In this document: positions 55,862 to 64,000 of the stretch, piece by piece
Layout of the letters: every line of letters starts with the position of its first letter
How positions within the stretch are numbered: position 1 is the first letter of the stretch
Origin: JADJXV01 sp046328995
GTDB taxonomy: Bacteria; Bacteroidota; Ignavibacteria; Kapaibacteriales; UBA961
DNA length: 64,000 bases
NCBI GenBank assembly: GCA_046328995.1
Contig: JAXLVN010000001.1
Location: 62,001 to 126,000 of the forward strand
Direction: 5' to 3'
Translations under genes and position numbers: made by a program
The notes under the pieces: model-generated
Seen by the model: only the letters and a program-made list of their open reading frames with translations
What the model was told of the DNA's origin: nothing
The model's database searches: none

Positions 55862-58219
55862 CTATTCTTTCACAATTTTCCGTGTAAAATTCGCTGAACC
55901 GCAGTGAAGATGTACAAAATAGACTCCGGATGTAGCTCTTGGGAAATCAACCGGTTGATAGAACTCACCGGACGCAGACACCGAGGTCTCGAGTTCTAGC
56001 AATTTCGTCCCAAGCAGATTGTGCACCGCGATAGTTACCACACCCGCCTGCGGACTCTGAATCTTCCCCGATACGGTAAATGCATTTGTAAATGGGCTTG
56101 GGTAAAGCGAGATATCTGCCGGCATCTCTTCCACCGGAGGCTTGTCCACCGACGAGAGCGCTGTTTTTTGAATAGGAAGAGAGCGCACCCGTATGCCGGT
56201 AGCATTGAAAATAGCATTGCACAATGCCGGCGAGACGGATGGGAACCCTGCCTCGCCCATACCCGACGGCGAACTCGTACTTGGCATGATATGCACTTCG
56301 ATTTTGGGCATTTCATTTATGCGAAGCCATTCATAATCGATAAACGTACTTTGCTTAATTGCTCCTTTTTCGACGGTAATTTCTGCTTTAATTGCCGTTG
56401 AGAGTGCGTCCACTGCCGCGCCCTGCATCTGCGCTTCGACACTCATAGGATTCACCGCAATACCACAGTCAACAACAGCGATAATACGTTCAACCTTGAG
56501 CGCGCCGATCGGTGAGACCGATACTTCAACCACATGCGCGACACTCGAGTAAGCATTCGTACAGGCAATCCCACGTCCCCAACCCTTGGGAAGCGGTTTG
56601 GTCCATTCGGCGAGTTCGGCAGCTTTGTTGAGCACGGCAAGCAATCGCGAATTATTCGTAAGCATATCCCGACGAAAGAGATACGGATCTTTACCGGCGG
56701 CTGTGGCGAGTTCGTCAATGAGACATTCATTCACGAAAACACTCGAGGTATGGCCGACTGAACGCCATGCGCCGGTGGGAACAGGCAAAGAGATGTATTT
56801 GTCACTGAGTTGGGGTACGGGCATGGAGTACGGGGGAAAAGTGCTGTTATCTCCATTGCTTGTATAATGCATGATACCGGTAATCTTGCCGGCGGCATCG
56901 ACTCCTGCCTTGCATGCATGAAAGCTTGCCGGACGGTAATAGTCACCCCGCATGTCGTCCTGACGGGTGAACATGAAGAGTACCGGCACATTGAATGTTT
57001 TGGAAATAAGTGCGGCGAACGTCGCATATTCAGCATATAAGCGCCTGCCAAAGCCACCGCCCAGCAAGGTAACATTAAATGTTATATTGTTTTGCGGTAT
57101 CCCTAATGCATTCGCTACGCTGTTGAGAGCATTGTCTCCGACTTGTGTCGGACACCAGATTTGAGCGCTTGTTCCACGGACATCTGCGACACAGTTCATG
57201 GGTTCCATCGTCGCATGCGCCAGATACGGCAGCTCATATTCTACTTCTACGGTTTTAACGGTTGTAGCCGGTAAATTCCCAAATTTTGTGAATCCCTGCC
57301 GCAGTTTTGTGCGGATTTCCGAACTGTTCAGCGTGGTATTATTCCCTAGATTCCATTCAATTTTTAATGCATTCCGTGCGGTGATAGCTGCATAGGAATG
57401 TTCTGCCAGCACCACAAGCCCGACACCCGGCACATTCTCAATGCGGAGCACACCCGGGACTTTCAGCGCTTCTGTCGCATCGAAGGAAGTAATTGATGCG
57501 CCTATCATGATCTGGCGAACCATCACTGCGTATTTCATGCCGGGAATACGTACATCGAGACCATAGACTGCTTTTCCCGAGACGACATCGGCATTGTCAA
57601 CACGTGGGACACGCGAGCCGATGATGGAGAAACTACCCACACTTTTTAGCGGGGGATTCGATGGAGAAGATATCTTCGATGCTACATCGGTGAGCTCGCC
57701 GTAGGTGATTGACCGTGAACCGTTTACTTCGGACACTACTCCCTTGCTTGTCGTACATTTCGACTCTGAAATACCCCATTTTTTTGCAGCAGCAGAGATA
57801 AATACACTACGAGCGGCTGCGCCGACAGTACGTGATGCATCATAATTATCAATCACACTATGGCTGCCTCCGGTCATTGGTGCGCGTGCATCGGCTGAGC
57901 CTGCACGGGATTGTCTGACTTTGACCTTGGACCAATCGGCATCCATCTCATCGGCTACAATCATCGCAAGTGAGGTGCGCACGCCTTGTCCCATTTCTGC
58001 GCGGTTAATGGTAATGGTCGTCGTGCCGTCGGGATCGACTTTGATCCATACATTAGGTTCGTAGCTCTGCGCAGTTTGTTCGGGATGTATCATGAAGACC
58101 TCACTATGAGTAGAAATAGAAGAAATGACAACACCGACTCCGGTAGCTGCCATACCAAGCAAAAAGCTTCGGCGGCTAGGAGTAGAGTGAGTAGAAGGTT
58201 GGGGAGTACTGACCATCAT
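55862..58219 (-). CDS. iorB: Isoquinoline 1-oxidoreductase beta-type molybdoenzyme subunit, Tat signal plus T9SS domain (copy 3)
   Basis: 785 residues from the first of two adjacent ATGs (58217-58219; the second at 58214-58216). An in-frame start at 58255 would overlap the ogt-like gene and lengthen the signal, so it is less likely. Twin-arginine signal PSRRSFLLGMAATG; then MGQGVRTSLAM, LPYLAHATMEPMNC, LGGGFGRRLYAE and SGMGEAGFPSVSPA. It is closest to copy 1. C-terminal T9SS sorting domain (YPSPFTNAFTVSG ... SGVYFVHLHCG). It begins 10 bp after the ogt-like stop and is the iorB nearest to iorA. Confidence 0.92.
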   Translation of the reverse strand: MMVSTPQPSTHSTPSRRSFLLGMAATGVGVVISSISTHSEVFMIHPEQTAQSYEPNVWIKVDPDGTTTITINRAEMGQGVRTSLAMIVADEMDADWSKVKVRQSRAGSADARAPMTGGSHSVIDNYDASRTVGAAARSVFISAAAKKWGISESKCTTSKGVVSEVNGSRSITYGELTDVASKISSPSNPPLKSVGSFSIIGSRVPRVDNADVVSGKAVYGLDVRIPGMKYAVMVRQIMIGASITSFDATEALKVPGVLRIENVPGVGLVVLAEHSYAAITARNALKIEWNLGNNTTLNSSEIRTKLRQGFTKFGNLPATTVKTVEVEYELPYLAHATMEPMNCVADVRGTSAQIWCPTQVGDNALNSVANALGIPQNNITFNVTLLGGGFGRRLYAEYATFAALISKTFNVPVLFMFTRQDDMRGDYYRPASFHACKAGVDAAGKITGIMHYTSNGDNSTFPPYSMPVPQLSDKYISLPVPTGAWRSVGHTSSVFVNECLIDELATAAGKDPYLFRRDMLTNNSRLLAVLNKAAELAEWTKPLPKGWGRGIACTNAYSSVAHVVEVSVSPIGALKVERIIAVVDCGIAVNPMSVEAQMQGAAVDALSTAIKAEITVEKGAIKQSTFIDYEWLRINEMPKIEVHIMPSTSSPSGMGEAGFPSVSPALCNAIFNATGIRVRSLPIQKTALSSVDKPPVEEMPADISLYPSPFTNAFTVSGKIQSPQAGVVTIAVHNLLGTKLLELETSVSASGEFYQPVDFPRATSGVYFVHLHCGSANFTRKIVKE

Positions 58220-58229
58220 ATGTTTAGGG

Positions 58230-58721
58230 TTATAATAATGATAATTGTGAAGCAATGCCGGAGGTTGATTGCTCGTGGTTTAAAAGCCAATGCTTGCGCC
58301 AAAGTTCGCCGGCATAACCGACTAAGCTGCCGTCCGAACCTATCACACGGTGACAAGGCACGAGGATAGCAATGTTGTTTTTACCATTTGCAGTGCCGAC
58401 GGCGCGAACTAATTTTTTATCGCCAAGTGATAGCGCTAAGTCTAAATAAGATATTGTGTTGCCGTAATTGATAGATGAAAGCTGCTGCCAGACATTCTGT
58501 TGGAATTCTGTGCCATGTTGCCGGAGCGGAACGCTGAATTCACGGCGAGTACCCTCAAAATATTCTCTCAGTTCAGTCGCGCACCGGCGAACTATTTCAG
58601 GCGGATTCTCACTTGAAACAGCATCGGTATCTCCGATAAATTCCACGCAGGAAATTTCCGACTCCGTGCCAATAATGAGTATATTGCCAAGTGGAGAATC
58701 GATAACAAGGTGGCAATTCAT
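58230..58721 (-). CDS. ogt: O6-methylguanine-DNA methyltransferase (Ogt/MGMT)
   Basis: 163 residues from the ATG at 58719-58721, which gives the usual MGMT length; a longer frame reaching 58859 lies inside iorA. The suicidal repair enzyme moves alkyl groups from O6-guanine to its own cysteine. I see FQQNVWQQLSSINYGNTISY (helix-turn-helix region) and the active site PCHRV with Cys123, followed by GYAGELWRKHWLLNHE. It sits 4 bp after iorA and 10 bp before iorB copy 3, an unexpected place for a DNA repair gene. Confidence 0.93.
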   Translation of the reverse strand: MNCHLVIDSPLGNILIIGTESEISCVEFIGDTDAVSSENPPEIVRRCATELREYFEGTRREFSVPLRQHGTEFQQNVWQQLSSINYGNTISYLDLALSLGDKKLVRAVGTANGKNNIAILVPCHRVIGSDGSLVGYAGELWRKHWLLNHEQSTSGIASQLSLL

Positions 58722-58725
58722 GTTC

Positions 58726-59175
<450 letters not shown>

Positions 59176-59458
59176 AGTTAAAACTCCTTAAATTGCATAA
59201 AAAACAGCATGAAATTTTGTTCTTTCAAAATTAAACAAATTATTGACATACCACCGTATAGTATTGCCGGAATTATTGATAAAATTTACAGTTTTAGCAA
59301 ATATGTTTTTCTACCACAGTTCATTTGGGTAATTTGCATCCCGTACTGCATGACTTCCTGGTCGCGGTGATGCGCACATTCCCGGTAGTCGGCAGCATTG
59401 TATCCGATAAAATAATTCATTGTAAATAAAAACGTTACGGTAAATTTCCTCACAAAGT

Positions 59459-60463
59459 ATGCCATCGGGGCTTCAAACTATCATGCTCGTTGATACCCAT
59501 TCCAGAATTCACGATTATCTCAGAATTTCTCTCACCGACAGCTGCAATCTTCGCTGCAGCTACTGCATGCCGAATGAGAAAGTACAGTCACTGTCGTCGA
59601 AGAAATTAATGCAACCCGAGGAAATTGAACATATTGTGAGCGTCTTCGTAGCTCTCGGTGTGCGGAAAATTCGGCTCACCGGTGGCGAACCTCTCGTTCG
59701 TAAGGAAGCCGATGATATCATTCGCCGCGTGAGCAAATTCCCGGTCAATCTTACCATTACGACCAATGGCGTGTTGGTGAATAAATTTATCGATCAATTC
59801 CACGAAGCGGGAATTCATTCGCTCAATGTAAGCTTGGATACACTCAAGAGAGACAAATTTATCACGATGACGCGGCGCGATAATTGGCAAACAGTATGGA
59901 ATAACATACAGTTACTTGTTGATCGAGGTTTCCATGTCAAGCTCAATGTCGTGGCGATGAAAGGCATCAATGATGATGAAATAATGGATTTTGTCTCCCT
60001 GACCGAACATCTACCCATCCACGTACGATTTATCGAGTTTATGCCGTTTGAGGGGAATTATTGGGCGCACACTTCCGTTCTCACCGCGGCAGATATTCTC
60101 CAAAAAATTCAAGTACAATTCCCAATACAAAAACTGGTTGATGAAAAGCATGCGACGGCAAAAGCTTATACAATAAATGGTTACAAAGGAACATTCGCCA
60201 TCATCAGTACCATGAGCGAACCGTTTTGTGACGGCTGTAATCGCCTGCGACTCACAGCCGACGGCAAGATGAAAAATTGTCTTTTTTCCAAAAATGAAAC
60301 GAATATTCTTGCAGCGCTTCGTCAGGGAGAGGACATTATTCCGCTCATCAAGTCTTGCCTTCACGAGAAAGAAGCGCAGCTCGGCGGACAGCTCATGCCG
60401 ACCTATCAACTCATTGACCCATCACAACTTATCAATCGCAGTATGATTGCCATCGGAGGATAA
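59459..60463 (+). CDS. moaA: GTP 3',8-cyclase MoaA
   Basis: 334 residues. Radical-SAM enzyme that starts molybdenum cofactor synthesis from GTP. N-terminal cluster Cys29, Cys33, Cys36 in DSCNLRCSYC; LTGGEPLVRKE for SAM binding; C-terminal cluster Cys257, Cys260, Cys274 in FCDGCNRLR...KNC; and a final Gly-Gly, which is needed for MoaA activity. The start at 59459 is the longest; an ATG at 59483 is possible. MoaC, its partner, is not in the window. The 283-bp divergent region to iorA shows no recognisable riboswitch. Confidence 0.95.
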   Translation: MPSGLQTIMLVDTHSRIHDYLRISLTDSCNLRCSYCMPNEKVQSLSSKKLMQPEEIEHIVSVFVALGVRKIRLTGGEPLVRKEADDIIRRVSKFPVNLTITTNGVLVNKFIDQFHEAGIHSLNVSLDTLKRDKFITMTRRDNWQTVWNNIQLLVDRGFHVKLNVVAMKGINDDEIMDFVSLTEHLPIHVRFIEFMPFEGNYWAHTSVLTAADILQKIQVQFPIQKLVDEKHATAKAYTINGYKGTFAIISTMSEPFCDGCNRLRLTADGKMKNCLFSKNETNILAALRQGEDIIPLIKSCLHEKEAQLGGQLMPTYQLIDPSQLINRSMIAIGG

Positions 60464-60470
60464 TTCTCGT

Positions 60471-61661
60471 ATGAATTCTATAATCAGTGTTCACGAAGCC
60501 AAGAAAATATTGCAGAACTATACCCGCCCGCTTCCTCCGAACGTAGTTCCGCTGCTGCAAGCGTGCGGACGTGTCCTTGCAAATGACATCATTTCACCAA
60601 TCAATGTACCGCCGTTTCATCAGTCGTCTGTGGATGGATATGCTTTTAATTATTCTGACTTATCGCGTTATCCTCAGCTTCGTCTCTCGCAGGAAATTCC
60701 GGCAGGGAAGTCTTCGGATAGAGAATTACAATCAGGCGAAACAGCCCGAATATTTACCGGATCTCCACTACCGAATGGCGCCGACACGGTCATTATGCAG
60801 GAATTTGTGGAAGTCCATGATAATAAAGTCTATTGCAAGGATGAATTCTTAAAACTTGGCGGGAATGTCCGCCCGATGGGTTCGCAAACAAAGCGTGGTG
60901 AATGCGCTTTGCCGTCCGGCACGCTGCTCACGCCGGCTGCGATTGGACTACTTGCCGGACTTGGTATTACGGAAGTATCTATTATTCCGAGTCCGAGGGT
61001 TGCATTAATCACAACCGGTAATGAATTAGTCGAACCTGGTAATCAACTTCTTCCGGGACAAGTATTTGAGAGTAATTCGTATTCCCTTCAAGCTGCTCTT
61101 GGCGAAATGCATATTGAGCTCTCGGCGAAAGCATCGGTCAGTGATAATGAGTTGCAAACAACAGACTGTATTCGCGAATTGCTTGCTGATTGTGATGTGC
61201 TTCTTCTCACTGGTGGAGTGTCGGTAGGGGATTATGATTATGTTCCACAAGCATTGGCAAATTGTGGCGTCGAGAAAATTATCCATAAAATTCGTCAGCG
61301 TCCGGGTAAGCCGTTTTATTTCGGTGTGTTGGGTGAAAAACTTGTGTTTGGGTTGCCCGGGAATCCATCGTCGGTGCTCACTTGTTTTTACCGGTATGTG
61401 CGGCCGGCGCTCTATCAACTAATGGCTATCCAACCCTCAGAACCAATTGCACATACTATTCCTCTTGCAAAAGAATACACCAAAAAGTCCGGACTTACCT
61501 ATTTTCTCAAAGGTCAGGTGCAGGATGGTCGTGCTGTTCCGCTTGGCGCGCAGGAATCGTATCAAATGAACACGTATGCAAGGGCGGAATGCTTGATTGA
61601 GCTTGACGAAATGCGAACAGAATATCACGCAGGTGAACCGGTAACGGTGTATATGTTATGA
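60471..61661 (+). CDS. moeA: Molybdopterin molybdenumtransferase MoeA
   Basis: 396 residues from the ATG at 60471, set by GGAGGA (60455-60460) 10 bp upstream; an in-frame TTG at 60447 is rejected. It inserts molybdate into adenylated molybdopterin. Motifs: PPFHQSSVDGYAF (~42-54), ARIFTGSPLPNGADTVIMQE, VALITTGNEL, LLTGGVSVGDYDYV and PGKPFYFG...VFGLPGNPSSVLTCF. Gap to moaA is 7 bp. Confidence 0.95.
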   Translation: MNSIISVHEAKKILQNYTRPLPPNVVPLLQACGRVLANDIISPINVPPFHQSSVDGYAFNYSDLSRYPQLRLSQEIPAGKSSDRELQSGETARIFTGSPLPNGADTVIMQEFVEVHDNKVYCKDEFLKLGGNVRPMGSQTKRGECALPSGTLLTPAAIGLLAGLGITEVSIIPSPRVALITTGNELVEPGNQLLPGQVFESNSYSLQAALGEMHIELSAKASVSDNELQTTDCIRELLADCDVLLLTGGVSVGDYDYVPQALANCGVEKIIHKIRQRPGKPFYFGVLGEKLVFGLPGNPSSVLTCFYRYVRPALYQLMAIQPSEPIAHTIPLAKEYTKKSGLTYFLKGQVQDGRAVPLGAQESYQMNTYARAECLIELDEMRTEYHAGEPVTVYML

Positions 61662-61730
61662 GTAAATGGTTGGTCAATTTGGTGATAAAATCCTTGAAAA
61701 TTAACCATAAAGTTATAAAAAACGAGAACT

Positions 61731-62465
61731 ATGCCTGACGTCTCTATCCTCTTTTATATCTTGTTATTTGTCGTAGCTTTCTTATATTCGTCTGTTGGTC
61801 ATGGCGGTGCAAGCGGATATTTAGCACTCATGGCGATTTTTGGTCTGCCGGTCGGCTTCATGAAATCCTCGTCTTTGATCCTCAATATCTGCGTATCGGT
61901 GATTGCGTTTGCGCTCTATTACCGGAATGTGGAATTCCCCTGGAAGCTCTTTCTATCCCTTGCACTTGCGTCTATTCCATGTGCATATTTAGGTGGGATG
62001 ATGGCGACGAATAGTACTCTCTATAAACAGATACTCGGCGTTGTACTCTTTGTACCTGCTGTGCGGTTTACGGGAGTATTTCCGGAAAAATCTAGCGTAA
62101 GGCGTTCGGTATCATTACCTTGGGCAATGCTCATTGGCGCCGGTATCGGATTTCTCTCGGGAATGATCGGAATCGGCGGCGGAATTCTTCTTTCGCCGGT
62201 ACTGCTGCTCCTCGGCTGGGCGACAACCAAGGAAAGTGCAGCAATCAGTGCATTGTTCATCTTTCTGAATTCTCTCTCCGCCGTACTCGGAATGCAGTCG
62301 CGCGGGGTGGAATTCGGCGGGAATATGTTCCTGCTCATTGTAATCGCCGTCGCCGGTGGTTTACTCGGAGGACAGTACGGGTCTGCTTACAGTAATCCCA
62401 AACACCTCAAACGTTTACTGGCAGTCGTACTTTTGATTGCCTCCATAAAACTCATATTTGTCTAA
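61731..62465 (+). CDS. TauE/SafE-family membrane transporter
   Basis: 244 residues, seven or eight membrane helices, with two inverted halves each carrying the family signature: SSVGHGGASGYLALMAIFGL near the start and GFLSGMIGIGGGILLSPVLLLLGW in the middle. TauE/SafE proteins export or import sulfur-containing anions such as sulfite or sulfonates. Its place between moeA and moaD suggests an anion linked to cofactor synthesis or to the molybdoenzymes, which is inference. Confidence 0.88.
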   Translation: MPDVSILFYILLFVVAFLYSSVGHGGASGYLALMAIFGLPVGFMKSSSLILNICVSVIAFALYYRNVEFPWKLFLSLALASIPCAYLGGMMATNSTLYKQILGVVLFVPAVRFTGVFPEKSSVRRSVSLPWAMLIGAGIGFLSGMIGIGGGILLSPVLLLLGWATTKESAAISALFIFLNSLSAVLGMQSRGVEFGGNMFLLIVIAVAGGLLGGQYGSAYSNPKHLKRLLAVVLLIASIKLIFV

Positions 62466-62481
62466 GTATTCGTGATACGTG

Positions 62482-62709
62482 ATGAAGATTATTCCGTTTG
62501 GCAGGCTTGCCGATATCCTGGGACATAAAGCCGTACTCGTCGATCATATATTCGACACCGACGGCCTGCGTAAAGCACTCGAACGTCAATTCCCGCAAAT
62601 TATGCACATTCAATATCTTGTAGCTGTTAATCGTAAAATTGTGACTGAAAATACCACAATTACAGACGATGCAACCATTGCTTTGCTCCCGCCATTTTCG
62701 GGTGGCTAG
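62482..62709 (+). CDS. moaD: Molybdopterin synthase small subunit MoaD
   Basis: 75 residues with the ubiquitin-like fold pattern and the essential C-terminal Gly-Gly (PPFSGG), which is adenylated by MoeB and thiocarboxylated to donate sulfur. ATG at 62482 is preferred over the GTG just upstream. It lies 16 bp after the TauE/SafE gene. Confidence 0.92.
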   Translation: MKIIPFGRLADILGHKAVLVDHIFDTDGLRKALERQFPQIMHIQYLVAVNRKIVTENTTITDDATIALLPPFSGG

Positions 62710-62736
62710 CATACTATTATACTACGAACATTTACC

Positions 62737-63858
62737 ATGCATTCTCGCTACGCCCGGCACATCGCCCTCCCACAATTCAGTGACGCGACACAAGATGCAC
62801 TCCGCTCGTCTAAAGTGCTCGTCATCGGCGCCGGCGGTCTGGGCTGCCCTGCGCTCCTATACCTTGCTGCAGCAGGAGTCGGATCACTCGGAATAGTCGA
62901 TCACGACCACATCGAGCTCTCGAATCTACATCGACAAATACTCTACACCGAGGACGATATCGGTAAGAATAAAGCATCGACCGCTGCTGAAAAACTCCGC
63001 AAAATCAATTCTGCATGTACACTTCAAGTCTATGAAATTGATATACATACCGGCAATGCATGTGACATTATCCGTGCATATGATATCGTCATCGACGGTT
63101 CGGATAATTTCCCGACGCGCTATCTTGTCAATGACGCCTGCGCTATCTTGAAAATTCCACTCGTCTATGGCAGCGTTTTTCGGTATGAAGGGCAGGTTTC
63201 GGTGTTCCATTCCACTGCAAAATTCCAAGATTCTCAAAACAGACCCGCCAATTACCGAGATTTATTTCCTATACCACCACAAGCAGGTGAAGTGCCTAAT
63301 TGTATGGAATCGGGCGTGTTAGGAGTGTTATCCGGTATCATTGGTACCATGCAGGCATCGGAGGCAATCAAGCTCATTACCGGAATTGGGGACGTGCTCG
63401 CGTGGTCGGTGCTCACCTATAATTTACTGACGAATTCCATTGAACAGTTCGAGTTTTCCGGTACTGATGATGCCTTGCCGGGCGCTCCTACAACTGAGAA
63501 TGAACTTGCCGCAATGCACTACGATGCGTTCTGTGGAATTACGCACGATATTCGTGAAATATCCTGGAAACATCTCGAAAAAATCTATTCACCCGAGACG
63601 ATGATTCTGCTTGATGTACGTGAATCTATCGAACGTCCATTACTAGAAAAATATCCTTATAAGTCTATTCCATTGAATCAATTGCAGAATAGAACTCATG
63701 AGCTTGATGCATCCAAAACTATCTGCGTCTTTTGTCAATCAGGCGCGCGAAGCATGATTGCTGCACATGAATTACAGAATTCTTTCAATTTTCAACATGT
63801 ATGGAACATCGAGGGTGGAATTACTGCTTTCGAACAAACATTTCCTTCCCAACTATGA
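62737..63858 (+). CDS. moeB: Molybdopterin-synthase adenylyltransferase MoeB fused to rhodanese domain
   Basis: 373 residues. The N-terminal ~250 residues are the E1-like MoeB/ThiF domain: VLVIGAGGLGCPALLYLAAAG (nucleotide binding), DHDHIELSNLHRQILY, and the conserved Cys189 in PNCMESGVLGVL. The C-terminal ~100 residues are a rhodanese with loop CQSGAR (Cys333), able to supply the sulfur for MoaD thiocarboxylation. The layout equals human MOCS3 and yeast Uba4. Its stop overlaps the moaE start by 4 bp (ATGA). Confidence 0.94.
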   Translation: MHSRYARHIALPQFSDATQDALRSSKVLVIGAGGLGCPALLYLAAAGVGSLGIVDHDHIELSNLHRQILYTEDDIGKNKASTAAEKLRKINSACTLQVYEIDIHTGNACDIIRAYDIVIDGSDNFPTRYLVNDACAILKIPLVYGSVFRYEGQVSVFHSTAKFQDSQNRPANYRDLFPIPPQAGEVPNCMESGVLGVLSGIIGTMQASEAIKLITGIGDVLAWSVLTYNLLTNSIEQFEFSGTDDALPGAPTTENELAAMHYDAFCGITHDIREISWKHLEKIYSPETMILLDVRESIERPLLEKYPYKSIPLNQLQNRTHELDASKTICVFCQSGARSMIAAHELQNSFNFQHVWNIEGGITAFEQTFPSQL

Positions 63859-64000
63859 AAAAAGCTAAAAAAAGTATCCATTTTATCGACGGTGCGATTC
63901 CGCCGTCACTCATCGCCGACGATATTGCCAAACACAGCACGAAAACAAATATTGGAGCGCATAGTATTTTCCTCGGACAAATAAGGAGCGATGTGATTGA
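63855..64000 (+). CDS. moaE: Molybdopterin synthase large subunit MoaE (5' part only)
   Basis: 48 residues are visible before the window ends. They read IDGAIPPSLIADDI near the start and IGAHSIFLGQIRSDVI, matching the MoaE N-terminal region in which GxxxxFxGxxR is diagnostic. MoaE with thiocarboxylated MoaD makes molybdopterin from the MoaA/MoaC product. The start overlaps the moeB stop (ATGA), implying coupling. Confidence 0.88.
   Translation, partial: MKKAKKSIHFIDGAIPPSLIADDIAKHSTKTNIGAHSIFLGQIRSDVI

Noticed and set aside
59176..59458. Molybdenum cofactor riboswitch ahead of moaA
   Set aside because: The region between iorA and moaA is AT-rich and I could not find the conserved stems or motifs of a Moco riboswitch.

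Overview
The window looks like the chromosome of a Gram-negative bacterium of the Bacteroidota/FCB group. Nine complete proteins end in a type IX secretion (T9SS) sorting domain, and there is a TamB-like outer-membrane assembly protein and a Bacteroidota-style OmpR/histidine-kinase pair. The mix of OmpA, CHASE2, caspase/WD40 and delta-60 proteins would fit an Ignavibacteria- or Kapabacteria-like lineage. That placement is inference; no rRNA or marker gene is present.

Region 1 (1-18.2 kb, all minus strand) is an envelope operon. From its promoter at about 18.2 kb it reads: exported WD40-caspase, two proteins with paired OmpA-like domains, a CHASE2 membrane sensor with no output domain, a FecR-like/TPR protein, a giant T9SS beta-propeller protein, and a giant IgGFc/SprB-repeat surface protein that leaves the window at base 1. 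A 14-bp perfect palindrome sits beside a TATAAT box ahead of the caspase gene. Gaps are 45 bp or less, with one 4-bp ATGA overlap.

Region 2 (18.3-32.0 kb) is mostly core: an O-methyltransferase/HipA-like kinase/trmB operon, tamB, a response regulator and histidine kinase, a small unknown gene, a free DsbD N-terminal-domain protein, full DsbD with an odd cysteine cluster, and an orphan PntA2-type transhydrogenase subunit closed by a terminator.

Region 3 (32.0-44.7 kb) is accessory: two copies of a MITE-like element with inverted ends and near-perfect 8-bp duplications, a T9SS glycosidase-like protein, an IcmF-type acyl-CoA mutase reduced to its catalytic domain, two paralogous small exported proteins, a Nudix hydrolase, a hairpin-bearing tandem repeat, an APC permease, two Yip1-like proteins, a macro-domain protein, a lipoprotein and an orphan response regulator.

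Region 4 (44.7-59.2 kb, minus strand) reads iorA - ogt-like - iorB - iorB - iorB - three tandem T9SS beta-propeller proteins. All three molybdenum-binding IorB paralogues carry a twin-arginine signal and a C-terminal T9SS sorting domain, which predicts folded, cofactor-loaded molybdoenzymes sent to the cell surface. The third propeller gene is split by a TGA where a conserved Trp codon is expected.

Region 5 (59.4-64 kb, plus strand), divergent from region 4, holds molybdenum cofactor genes: moaA, moeA, a TauE/SafE transporter, moaD, moeB fused to rhodanese, and the start of moaE. Regions 4 and 5 form one functional unit, cofactor synthesis next to its enzymes.
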